64,000 bases of DNA. Origin: Sphingomonas sp. NFR04. GTDB lineage: Bacteria; Pseudomonadota; Alphaproteobacteria; Sphingomonadales; Sphingomonadaceae. This document shows positions 33,228 through 41,101 of this stretch, in pieces (position 1 is the stretch's first letter; every line of letters starts with the position of its first letter). The translations under genes and the position numbers were made by a program. A model generated the notes under the pieces. The model saw only the letters and a list, made by a program, of their open reading frames with translations. It was not told the origin of the DNA and did no database searches. The DNA lies in assembly GCF_900114095.1 (NCBI RefSeq), contig NZ_FORV01000001.1:372001-436000 (forward strand). The letters are read 5' to 3'.

Positions 33228-35146
33228 CGACCCTTTCCCGCCGAGCGCTCGTCGCCGCCGGCATCGCCACCCCGGCGCTCGCCCATGCCGCGACCGGCGC
33301 CGCCGCCAGGACGCCCGCGCCCAAGCCCTATGGCGCCACGCCAAGCGCCCGCCAGTGGAAATGGCATCAGCGCGAGCAATATGCCTTCATCCACTTCTCG
33401 ATGAACACCTTCACCGACAAGGAATGGGGCTATGGCGACGAGGATCCCAAGACCTTCAACCCCAGCGACTTCAACGCCGACCAGATCGTAGGCGCGGCCA
33501 AGGCGGGCGGGCTCAAGGGCCTGATCCTGGTCTGCAAGCACCATGACGGCTTCTGCCTGTGGCCGACCAAGCTGACCGAGCATTGCATCCGCAACAGCCC
33601 CTACAAGAACGGCCAGGGCGACATCGTCCGCGAGATGTCGGCCGCGTGCAAGCGCGCCGGGCTGCCCTTCGGCGTCTATCTCTCGCCCTGGGACCGCAAC
33701 CATCCCGAGTACGGCCGCCCCGGCTATATCGCCTATTACCGCGCCCAGCTGACCGAGCTCTGCACCCAGTACGGCACGCTGTTCGAAGTCTGGTTCGACG
33801 GCGCCAATGGCGGCGACGGCTATTATGGCGGCGCGCGCGAGACGCGGAAGATCGACGCCCCGGCCTATTACAACTGGCCGTCGATCGTGGCACTTGTCCA
33901 CCAGCTCCAGCCCGACGCCTGCACCTTCGATCCGCTCGGCGCGGACATTCGCTGGGTGGGCAATGAGGACGGCGTGGCGGGCGATCCCTGCTGGCCGACC
34001 ATGCCCAACCACCCGTACGTCCAGAGCGAGGGCAATGCGGGCGTGCGCGGCGGCGCGCTCTGGTGGCCGGCGGAAACCGATGTCTCGATCCGGCCGGGTT
34101 GGTTCTACCATGCCGACGAGGATTCGCGGGTGAAGAGCCCCGAGCGGCTGGTGCAGCTCTATGACGAGTCGGTCGGTCGCGGCACCAATCTCAACCTCAA
34201 CCTCCCGCCCGATCGCCGCGGCCGCATCGCCGATCAGGACGTGAAGATCCTCAAGAGCTTCGGCGACGCGATCCGCGCCACCTTCGCGACGGATCTGGCC
34301 AAGGGCGCGGTCGCCCATGCCAGCGCCACCCGCGGCCCCGCCTTCGCGGCCGCGCGCGTCCTCGACGGCAATCGCGAGACCTATTGGACCACGCCCGACG
34401 GCACCACCACGCCGACGCTGACGCTGGACCTCAAGCCCGGCGCGCGCTTCGACGTGATCCGCCTGCGCGAATATCTGCCGCTCGGCGTCCGCGTGACGCG
34501 GTTCGCGGTGGATGCGGAGATCGACGGCACATGGCAGCAGCTCGCCCAGAAGGAATGCATCTCGGCCCAGCGCATTCTGCGCCTGCCCCAGCCGATCGCG
34601 CCGCGCCGCGTGCGGCTGCGCATCCTCGAGGCGCCGGCCTGCCCCGCGATCAGCGAGTTCGCGCTGTTCCGCTCGGTGGCGCCGGTGCCGGTCGCGCCGA
34701 TCGTCTCGTCGGACCCGACGGTGATCGACACCCGCAACTGGAAGATCGTGAGCGCGCCCGGCACCGGCGCCGAGAAGCTGCTCGATCGCGATCCCGGCAC
34801 GATCTGGACCGTGCCCGCGCCGAAGCCCGGCGCGCCGGTGGAGCTGACCATCGATCTCGGCGGCGACACCGCGCTGGCGGGCTTCAGCCTCACGCCGTCG
34901 CGCCACGTGATGACGGATGCCGCCCCGCCCAAGGGCTATGCGGCCGAGGTGAGCAGCGACGGCAAGACCTGGCAGCCGGCTGCCAGCGGCGAGTTCAGCA
35001 ACATCGCCTATGCGCTCTCCACCCAGCGCATCGCCTTTGCGCAGGCGCGCAACGCCCGCTATCTGCGCCTCCGCTTCGCCGAGACCGCGCTGCCCGAGCC
35101 CAAGCTCGCCATCGCCGAGATCGGCGGCTTCACCGCGCCGCGCTGA
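33224..35146 (+). CDS. GH29 alpha-L-fucosidase with CBM32-like domains
   Basis: This GH29 enzyme of 640 residues has a Tat-type signal (MTTLSRRALVAAGIATPALA). The barrel (about 40-345) includes HQREQYAFIHFSMNTFTDKE, LILVCKHHDGFCLWPT, FGVYLSPWDRNHPEYG and the nucleophile Asp192 in EVWFDGANGGDGYYGG. Two discoidin/F5-8C (CBM32-like) domains follow (about 370-490 and 510-640). The layout fits alpha-1,3/1,4-type bacterial fucosidases rather than broad alpha-1,2 enzymes, but linkage is inference. Removing core fucose would expose the GlcNAc-Asn bond to the following glycosylasparaginase. It is the last gene of the overlapping run and is followed by a GC-rich hairpin. Confidence 0.92.
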   Translation: MTTLSRRALVAAGIATPALAHAATGAAARTPAPKPYGATPSARQWKWHQREQYAFIHFSMNTFTDKEWGYGDEDPKTFNPSDFNADQIVGAAKAGGLKGLILVCKHHDGFCLWPTKLTEHCIRNSPYKNGQGDIVREMSAACKRAGLPFGVYLSPWDRNHPEYGRPGYIAYYRAQLTELCTQYGTLFEVWFDGANGGDGYYGGARETRKIDAPAYYNWPSIVALVHQLQPDACTFDPLGADIRWVGNEDGVAGDPCWPTMPNHPYVQSEGNAGVRGGALWWPAETDVSIRPGWFYHADEDSRVKSPERLVQLYDESVGRGTNLNLNLPPDRRGRIADQDVKILKSFGDAIRATFATDLAKGAVAHASATRGPAFAAARVLDGNRETYWTTPDGTTTPTLTLDLKPGARFDVIRLREYLPLGVRVTRFAVDAEIDGTWQQLAQKECISAQRILRLPQPIAPRRVRLRILEAPACPAISEFALFRSVAPVPVAPIVSSDPTVIDTRNWKIVSAPGTGAEKLLDRDPGTIWTVPAPKPGAPVELTIDLGGDTALAGFSLTPSRHVMTDAAPPKGYAAEVSSDGKTWQPAASGEFSNIAYALSTQRIAFAQARNARYLRLRFAETALPEPKLAIAEIGGFTAPR

Positions 35147-35165
35147 GGCAATCGCGGGCTCCAAG

Positions 35166-35198
35166 CGGGCCGGGGCGCGGGCGCCGCGCTCCGGCCCG
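35166..35198. terminator. Large hairpin after the glycosidase operon
   Basis: Arms CGGGCCGGGGCGCGG and CCGCGCTCCGGCCCG (14 of 15 paired) with a 3-base loop, followed by TTGCGTTT, lie 20 bp after the fucosidase stop. It is a plausible, imperfect intrinsic terminator or a processing hairpin. Confidence 0.6.
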
Positions 35199-35276
35199 TT
35201 GCGTTTCGGCAACAATGCACATGAAAACGTAACGGATGAGACCATCCACTGCCATATATAAAACCAGTTTCTTTAT

Positions 35277-35293
35277 TTGGTATTGTATACCGA
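35277..35293. promoter_or_regulatory. Candidate NagR-type operator upstream of the glycosylasparaginase gene
   Basis: TTGGTATTGTATACCGA is a near-perfect palindrome (TTGGTAT/ATACCGA, 6 of 7, spacer TGT) in an AT-rich patch about 100 bp before the start codon. It shares TTGGTATTGT with the site before nagB-II and the TTGGTA/TACC arms with the site at 19528. Confidence 0.5.
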
Positions 35294-35390
35294 TGGGACC
35301 TATGACAGCATCCCTGCCAAGCGGTGACAGCAATGTGACGCCGCGGGCAACGAGGAGAGCGGCGCAGCGGCGCCGCGTGGGGATGCGACG

Positions 35391-36380
35391 ATGGGACTGG
35401 GTCGACGCGAAGCTTTGAAATTGGGGTTGGCGGGCGCAGCCGTGCTGCCTTCCGCATCGGCGATGGCGCAAAGCTCTGCCAAGCGCGCGCTGATTGTCTC
35501 AACCTGGGACTTCGGCGCAGCAGCGAATGCCGCCGCCTATGCCCAGTGGAAGAAGACCGGATCGCTGATCGACGCGGTCGAGGCCGGCGGCTGGGTGCCT
35601 GAGGCAGACGCCAAGAACCATTCGGTGGGTCTGGGCGGCTATCCCGACCGCGACGGCCATGTGACGCTCGATGCGATCATCATGGACGATCGCGGCAATG
35701 TCGGCGCGGTCGCTGCGCTCGAAGACATCCTCCACCCGGTCTCGGTGGCGCGCCGCGTCATGGAGAAGACCCCGCACACCTTCCTGGTGGGCGAAGGCGC
35801 GCGCCAGTTCGCGCTCGAACAGGGCTTCCCGAAGACGCGCCTGCTGACGCCCGAGGCCGAGGCGGCGTGGCGCGAATGGCTTAAGACTGCCAAGTACAAG
35901 CCTGTAGCCAATATAGAAAATCAGCGCGGCTCGGCGCTCGATCATGACACGATTGGTATTGTCGCCTGTGATGCCAATGGTCGGCTCGCCGGCGCCTGCA
36001 CCACCTCGGGCATGGCGTTCAAGCTGCGCGGCCGCGTCGGCGACTCCCCCCAGGCCGGATGCGGCCTGATGGTCGAGCCCGACGTCGGCGCCGCGACGTC
36101 CACCGGCGTAGGCGAAGAGGTGACCCGCATCGCCGGCTCGGCGCGCGTCGTCTCGTCGATGCGCGCAGGGATGGATCCGATGGCCGCCTGCCGCGAGGCC
36201 GTGCTGCACATCGCCAAGTTGCGCGGCGATGCCGTGAAGGACGCGCAGGTCGCGTTCCTCGCGATCGACCGCCACGGCCGGGTCGGCGCCTATGCGCTCC
36301 AGCCCGGCTTTACCTATGCGGTTACCGATCTTGGGGGGGCGACGAGCGTGCTCGCCGCCGAAAGCCTGCGCGGGAAATAA
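35391..36380 (+). CDS. N4-(beta-N-acetylglucosaminyl)-L-asparaginase (glycosylasparaginase)
   Basis: The 329-residue Ntn hydrolase has a Tat-type signal (MGLGRREALKLGLAGAAVLP). It contains STWDFGAAANAAAY, DAVEAGGWVPEADAKNHSVG, GGYPDRDGHVTLDA and NVGAVAALEDILHPVSVARRV. Autoprocessing at SALDHDTIGIVACD would leave Thr187 as the N-terminal nucleophile. The beta subunit has GACTTSGMAFKLRGRVGDSP and AGCGLMVEPDVGAATSTG. Glycosylasparaginases hydrolyse the amide between GlcNAc and Asn of N-glycoproteins after the chain is trimmed. This matches the lysosomal enzyme rather than plain asparaginase. It has its own promoter region with a NagR-like palindrome and probably shares a transcript with the TonB receptor 52 bp downstream. 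Confidence 0.92.
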   Translation: MGLGRREALKLGLAGAAVLPSASAMAQSSAKRALIVSTWDFGAAANAAAYAQWKKTGSLIDAVEAGGWVPEADAKNHSVGLGGYPDRDGHVTLDAIIMDDRGNVGAVAALEDILHPVSVARRVMEKTPHTFLVGEGARQFALEQGFPKTRLLTPEAEAAWREWLKTAKYKPVANIENQRGSALDHDTIGIVACDANGRLAGACTTSGMAFKLRGRVGDSPQAGCGLMVEPDVGAATSTGVGEEVTRIAGSARVVSSMRAGMDPMAACREAVLHIAKLRGDAVKDAQVAFLAIDRHGRVGAYALQPGFTYAVTDLGGATSVLAAESLRGK

Positions 36381-36432
36381 ATAGAACCTGACGCAGCAAT
36401 CATCAGCCTGGGGGCGAAGGAAGGAAAAGAAT

Positions 36433-39192
36433 ATGAGGGGTTTTCGCAAATCTTTGATGTGCTCCAGCAGCACGCGCGCCGCGTTCGGCATCGCCATGGT
36501 CACCGTGGCGGCACCTGCCTTGGCGCAAACCGCTTCGGCACCCGCGCAGGCGCCTGCGCAGGCCGATGATGGCGATCAGATCGTGGTCACCGGCTATGCC
36601 CGCTCGCTCGCCGATTCGGCCGCGACCAAGCGCAAGGCCAACGCGATCGTCGACGTGATCAGCGCCGAAGACGTCGGCAAGTTCCCGGACCGCAACATCG
36701 CGGAATCGCTGTCGCACCTGCCCGGCGTGACCGTCGACCACCAGTTCGGCGAAGGCGAGCAGGTCTCGATCGCCGGCGTCGAGCCCGCGCTGAACCGCAT
36801 CCTGATCGACGGCCACTCGATCGCCTCGGCCGACTGGGGCGGCAACCCCTCGGACCGTTCGAGCCGCAGCTTCAACTATTCGCTGCTCTCGCCCGAAATC
36901 ATCAGCCAGGCGATCGTCTACAAGACGCCGGAAGCGCGCCTCCAGGAAGGCGCGATCGGCGGCACCGTCGACGTCGTCACCCGCAAGCCGCTGGACCTCA
37001 AGCCGAACACGATCACGGCATCGGGCGGCTATGCCTATAATGATCGCTCGAACCGCGGCAGCCCGCGCGCTTCGATCCTGTACAGCTGGCACAATGACGC
37101 CGGCACCTTCGGCGTGCTCGGCTCGGTCGGCTTCGACCGCCAGTATCTCGCGCGCGCAGGCGTGGCGGTCTATGGCTACATGACCGGCGACACCTTCTTC
37201 CAGAAGGACAAGAACGATAACGTCATCAAGGATGCCAGCGGCAACCCGGTGCCGATCAACCCGGCGCTAAAGGTCAATGGCGGCAGCTACACCGATCTGC
37301 TGAACGCCCGTCTCCCGGCCTACCTCGCGCACGAATATTTCGAGCAGACCCGCCAGCGCCTCAGCTTCTCGGGCGCGATGCAGTGGAAGCCGGCGGACAA
37401 TCTGACGCTGACCGCCACCGGTCTTGTCATCAGCGGCAACTACGACAATTTCAGCACCTCCGAGTACAGCTACAACACGCGGGGCGGGCTGGCGCAGCAG
37501 GCGACCGTCAGCAACGGCCTGATCACCTCGGCCACCTATGGCCCGGGCACCGGCACCAACTGGACCGGCGAACTCGACACCAACTTCCGCCGCACGCGCA
37601 TCAAGAACGACAGCGGCACGCTCGCCTTCAACTGGGACGTGAGCGGCTGGAACGTGTCGGGTAACGGCGGCTACAGCCGTGCATCGGGCGGCAAGCAGCC
37701 GGAATATCTGCTGAACTTCCGCACGCTGCAGGGCTTCACCGTCGGCGCCAACGGCCGCAACACCTCGCTCGACTGGCAGAATCCGGCCAGCGACGGCACG
37801 AACTGGGTCAGCACCTCGCCGGGTGAATCGAAGCTGCAGGACGAAGCGGCGGTGCTCGCCGCGACCAACGGTGCCGGCTATTTCGGCGCACAGATCGGCG
37901 GCATCACCAACGCCGACCAGACGGTCGACGACGAGAAGTACGGCCAGATCGATTTCCAGCGCGACGTCGCCTTCGGCCCGCTGACGAAGATCATGTTCGG
38001 CGGCCGCTACAACGACCATGGCAACCAGCAGTCCAGCTATGGCGGCGCCACCTTCACCAATGCGGCGTTCACCCTGGCCGATCTGGGCCCCTACACCCTC
38101 GCCAGCGACCTGTATGACGGCCTGTCGACGAGCGGCAACGGCACGCCCTTCGCCACGCTGACCAAGGAAGCGATGATCGCGGCGTTGACCGGCTCGAACG
38201 TGCTCAACGTCACCCGCCCGCTCGACACCAGCGGCTATTTCCGGGTGAAGGAGAAGATCTACACCGGCTATGTCCAGGCCAATTTCGAGGCCGGCAAGTT
38301 CCGTGGCAACATCGGCGGTCGCTTCGTCAGCACCAAGGACGACAGCTATTATTACGCCAACTCGAACGGCCAGGCGTCGCTGCAGCACTCGGAGAGCACC
38401 GACAACCGCTTCCTGCCGGCGTTCAACATCGCCTATGATGCCGGCCCCGGCGTGGTGCTGCGTGCAGCCGCGGCGAAGGTGATCGCCCGCCCGCGCTATT
38501 CGCAGCTGGCAGGCGCCCTGTCGCTCGACGACACGCAGAGCACCGGCAGCGCCGGCAATCCGGACCTGAAGCCCTATGCCGCGACCAATTTCGGCCTGTC
38601 GGCGGAATGGTATTTCAGTAAGACGGGCTATGTCTCGAGCGAAATCTTCTACCGCGACATTTCGAACTACATCTCGAACATCAACGTCAACGTCCAGCTG
38701 ACCAACCCGCTGACCCAGCAGAGCCGCACCTATGCGATCTCGCAGCCGGTCAACGGCGGCAAGGCATCGGTGACCGGCTTCTCGCTGACCGCGCAGACGC
38801 CGATCGCCTACGGCTTCGGCATCCAGGCGAACTACACCTTCGCCGATGCGGATACCGGCATCAGCGGCCAGGGCCTGCCCTATCTCTCGCGCAACACCTA
38901 CAACATCGTGCCGTATTTCGAGAGCGGCCCGTTCCAGGCGCGCGTGAGCTACAACTATCGCTCGAAGTACTTCTACGTCTTCGGTCGCCTGTCTTCGGCG
39001 GACTATACCGACTCGTATCGCCAGCTGGACTTCTCGGCATCGTACAAGGTGCTGGAGAACTTCACGATCACGGCGAACGCGTCGAACCTGCTGGACGAAA
39101 CCTACTACCAGTACAGCGCGACGCCGTCGGCGCCGACCGCCCTGTACAAGAACGGCCGGACCTTCTCGCTCAGCGCGAGCTTCCGGATGTAA
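36433..39192 (+). CDS. TonB-dependent receptor, probable N-glycan or glycopeptide importer
   Basis: This is a full-length 919-residue outer-membrane receptor. Signal peptide to about residue 32 (APALAQ). A short Ala/Pro/Gln-rich segment precedes the likely TonB box DQIVVTGYARSL. The plug domain (about 55-180) has FPDRNIAESLSHLPGVTV, ILIDGHSIASADWGG and GAIGGTVDVVTRKPLDL, typical of sphingomonad and Xanthomonas oligosaccharide receptors. A 22-strand-type barrel ends RTFSLSASFRM. NASNLLDETYYQYS is the conserved penultimate strand. Immediate linkage to the glycosylasparaginase gene and the glycosidase operon suggests uptake of N-glycans or glycopeptides. GGAAGG precedes the ATG. A hairpin and a terminator follow the gene. 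Confidence 0.93.
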   Translation: MRGFRKSLMCSSSTRAAFGIAMVTVAAPALAQTASAPAQAPAQADDGDQIVVTGYARSLADSAATKRKANAIVDVISAEDVGKFPDRNIAESLSHLPGVTVDHQFGEGEQVSIAGVEPALNRILIDGHSIASADWGGNPSDRSSRSFNYSLLSPEIISQAIVYKTPEARLQEGAIGGTVDVVTRKPLDLKPNTITASGGYAYNDRSNRGSPRASILYSWHNDAGTFGVLGSVGFDRQYLARAGVAVYGYMTGDTFFQKDKNDNVIKDASGNPVPINPALKVNGGSYTDLLNARLPAYLAHEYFEQTRQRLSFSGAMQWKPADNLTLTATGLVISGNYDNFSTSEYSYNTRGGLAQQATVSNGLITSATYGPGTGTNWTGELDTNFRRTRIKNDSGTLAFNWDVSGWNVSGNGGYSRASGGKQPEYLLNFRTLQGFTVGANGRNTSLDWQNPASDGTNWVSTSPGESKLQDEAAVLAATNGAGYFGAQIGGITNADQTVDDEKYGQIDFQRDVAFGPLTKIMFGGRYNDHGNQQSSYGGATFTNAAFTLADLGPYTLASDLYDGLSTSGNGTPFATLTKEAMIAALTGSNVLNVTRPLDTSGYFRVKEKIYTGYVQANFEAGKFRGNIGGRFVSTKDDSYYYANSNGQASLQHSESTDNRFLPAFNIAYDAGPGVVLRAAAAKVIARPRYSQLAGALSLDDTQSTGSAGNPDLKPYAATNFGLSAEWYFSKTGYVSSEIFYRDISNYISNINVNVQLTNPLTQQSRTYAISQPVNGGKASVTGFSLTAQTPIAYGFGIQANYTFADADTGISGQGLPYLSRNTYNIVPYFESGPFQARVSYNYRSKYFYVFGRLSSADYTDSYRQLDFSASYKVLENFTITANASNLLDETYYQYSATPSAPTALYKNGRTFSLSASFRM

Positions 39193-39200
39193 TCGCATCC

Positions 39201-39226
39201 TCGGCGCCGGTGAGAGCCGGCGCCGA
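39201..39226. repeat. Perfect hairpin after the TonB receptor
   Basis: Ten-bp arms TCGGCGCCGG/CCGGCGCCGA around loop TGAGAG start 9 bp after the stop. No U-run follows; it probably protects the mRNA 3' end upstream of the true terminator. Confidence 0.6.
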
Positions 39227-39247
39227 ACCCGGTTCCCAAGCACCTGC

Positions 39248-39280
39248 GCCTGCCCGGTCCGCCGGGCGGGCGTTTCTTTT
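39248..39280 (+). terminator. Rho-independent terminator after the TonB receptor
   Basis: Stem GCCTGCCCGG/CCGGGCGGGC (one G-U pair) with loop TCCG is followed by G and TTTCTTTT. It ends the glycosylasparaginase-receptor unit. Confidence 0.8.
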
Positions 39281-39365
39281 GAGGGATGCGCGCGCCCCCT
39301 TCCCGCTTGACCCGCCGCGGCAAACCGCGCAGATGCGGGCCCAGCCTAGCTTCGCGCGAGCCAGG

Positions 39366-39441
39366 GCCGGTTTAGCTCAGCTGGTAGAGCAGCGGTTTTG
39401 TAAACCGAAGGTCGCGGGTTCGATTCCTGCAACCGGCACCA
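39366..39441 (+). tRNA. tRNA-Thr (anticodon UGU)
   Basis: A complete cloverleaf is visible: acceptor GCCGGTT paired with AACCGGC, D-arm GCTCAGCTGGTAGAGC, anticodon stem CGGTT/AACCG with loop TTTGTAA (anticodon TGT), T-arm CGCGGGTTCGATTCCTGC, discriminator A and encoded CCA. It reads ACA codons. No integrase or direct repeat of its 3' end was found in the flanking DNA. Confidence 0.96.
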
Positions 39442-39599
39442 CGGAAATCCGCCGTTTCTTAGGGTTTGTGACTATTGCTCCTTGGTTCAGTTGAACCGGG
39501 GGCTGCGAAGTGAGCCTGTCTGCGAGGGCTCTTGCCCTATCGGCATATGCGCAGGCGACGGATCGGCTGCGGGGTACGGAACGAGCGGCAGACGCCGCT

Positions 39600-39735
39600 G
39601 CCCATGGCGCGACGCCGGCACCGCGCATGGTGGCACCTCCATCGAAACGCCACCGTGCGAGCGCCCGAACGGTGCCTTCGTTGCCTATCTCGGGAATCCG
39701 GACGGCAACAAGCTCACCGCGCGGACAGCGTTAAA
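39600..39735 (+). pseudogene. Remnant of a glyoxalase/VOC-family gene
   Basis: One frame reads GTAHGGTSIETPPCERPN followed by GAFVAYLGNPDGNKLTA, the C-terminal metal-binding end of VOC (glyoxalase/bleomycin-resistance) proteins. Upstream, another frame gives ERAADAAAHGATPAP, resembling the preceding helix, so the remnant is frameshifted and lacks its N-terminal half. No start or stop of a functional gene remains. The spacer 39442-39745 contains nothing else I can identify. Confidence 0.5.
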
Positions 39736-39745
39736 CCAACAATTC

Positions 39746-41101
39746 TCAACGCTCCCGCAACGATCGCCAGAAGGGGCTGAGCAGCGGAGCCAACGCATAT
39801 TGCAACGGCGTCCGCTGCCGCAACTGGATCAATGCCTGCGCGGGAGTGCCGGGTTTCGCCATGGAGGTGGTACTGCCTGAGCCGCCGCGACCCAGCGCGG
39901 ACGGATCGATGATGACATCCGCCGAGAAAAAGGGGATGCCCGTGCGCGGTTCCACCAGCCGATCTGCCGAGATGCGCGTCAGGGTGCCGGTGAGGTCTGG
40001 AGAGCTTCGGTCGCGCAGCGCGCCAAGCCGGATGATCGTTCGCTGACCAACCTTCACATCGGCCGCGTCGTCCGGAGAAACGCGGACGCGCAGGAGCAAT
40101 GATCGATGATCGGGAACGATCTCCATTAGCGTCTGCCCCGGCGCGATGACTCCGCCCTCGGTGAACACGGCCAGACCGATGACCGTACCCGTGACCGGCG
40201 CACGGATCTCCGCATGGGCCAGCTGTTCGCGTACGGCAGACAGGCGCGGTGCGAGATCGTTCAGCGCCATCTGAGTCTGGTACAAATCGGCTTGCGCGCG
40301 TGAGCGATAGGCACTTGTCGCTTCGGCGCTCGCCAACTCGCTTTCTCGTACCGCGCTGTCCGCCTGCAAGGCACCCTGGTCCAGCTGGTCGTGCTGGCCT
40401 GCCAGTTGGGCATGCGACCGTTCCAGCTCGCGAAGCCGGGTCTGCGAGACCCAGCCCTTGCGCGCCACCGGTGCAAGCGCTGAAAGCTCGGCCGTCAGCA
40501 GGCCAATCTGCTTTTCGGTGGAGGCGCGTTGGTAGCGCAGCCCCTGTGCCTGGTGCCGCGACTGACTGGATCTTTGTGCCAGCTCTGCCTTGCGCGCCGC
40601 CAACTCGCTCGTCAGCGCAGCCAGCATGGCGTGTTGTTGCGCCATCGCCTGCTGTGCCTCGCGCAGGGCATTGCCGGTCAGCCCTGCAAATTCGCCCGGC
40701 GGCGCGAAGCTGCTCTGTCCGAGCAGCTGGGCCTGCTGCCGCGCGCGCTGGGCCAACAGCTGGACCTGTTGACCGACGAGCCCGCGTTCCTGCGCGCGTA
40801 GCGATTCCGCAGATAGGCGGATCAGAAGCTGCCCTTGCTCGACATGCTGCCCCTCGGCGACCAGCAGCTGCTCAATCACGCCGCCTTCGCGTTGCTGCAC
40901 GGCCTGTCGTTCCCCGGCGACCACAATTTCGCCGGGCGCGTAGGCTGCAGCATCCAGCCGGGTCAGCGCCGCCCAGCCAAGAAACAACCCGAAGAACAAG
41001 AGCGCCGTGATTGCTCCCCACCGTATGTCGCGCGCGGAACCGCCCGGGTCGGCGCCCAACGAAGGGGCCTGCTCGAACGCGGCTGGTCCAGCATGTTTCA
41101 T
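39746..41101 (-). CDS. Type I secretion membrane fusion protein (HlyD/PrtE family)
   Basis: The 451-residue periplasmic adaptor has one N-terminal transmembrane helix (about 28-46, ITALLFFGLFLGWAALTRLD). A biotinyl-lipoyl-like half motif (about 55-95: ERQAVQQREGGVIEQLLVAE, GQLLIRL) and a long coiled-coil hairpin (about 105-300) rich in Gln, Ala and Leu follow. The second lipoyl half and beta barrel contain IRAPVTGTVIGLAVFTEGGV and LLRVRVSPDDAADVKVGQ. Such proteins bridge the ABC transporter and TolC. Its start overlaps the stop of the upstream ABC exporter by 4 bases. No TolC-like gene is in the window, so an outer-membrane partner encoded elsewhere is needed. Confidence 0.92.
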   Translation of the reverse strand: MKHAGPAAFEQAPSLGADPGGSARDIRWGAITALLFFGLFLGWAALTRLDAAAYAPGEIVVAGERQAVQQREGGVIEQLLVAEGQHVEQGQLLIRLSAESLRAQERGLVGQQVQLLAQRARQQAQLLGQSSFAPPGEFAGLTGNALREAQQAMAQQHAMLAALTSELAARKAELAQRSSQSRHQAQGLRYQRASTEKQIGLLTAELSALAPVARKGWVSQTRLRELERSHAQLAGQHDQLDQGALQADSAVRESELASAEATSAYRSRAQADLYQTQMALNDLAPRLSAVREQLAHAEIRAPVTGTVIGLAVFTEGGVIAPGQTLMEIVPDHRSLLLRVRVSPDDAADVKVGQRTIIRLGALRDRSSPDLTGTLTRISADRLVEPRTGIPFFSADVIIDPSALGRGGSGSTTSMAKPGTPAQALIQLRQRTPLQYALAPLLSPFWRSLRER

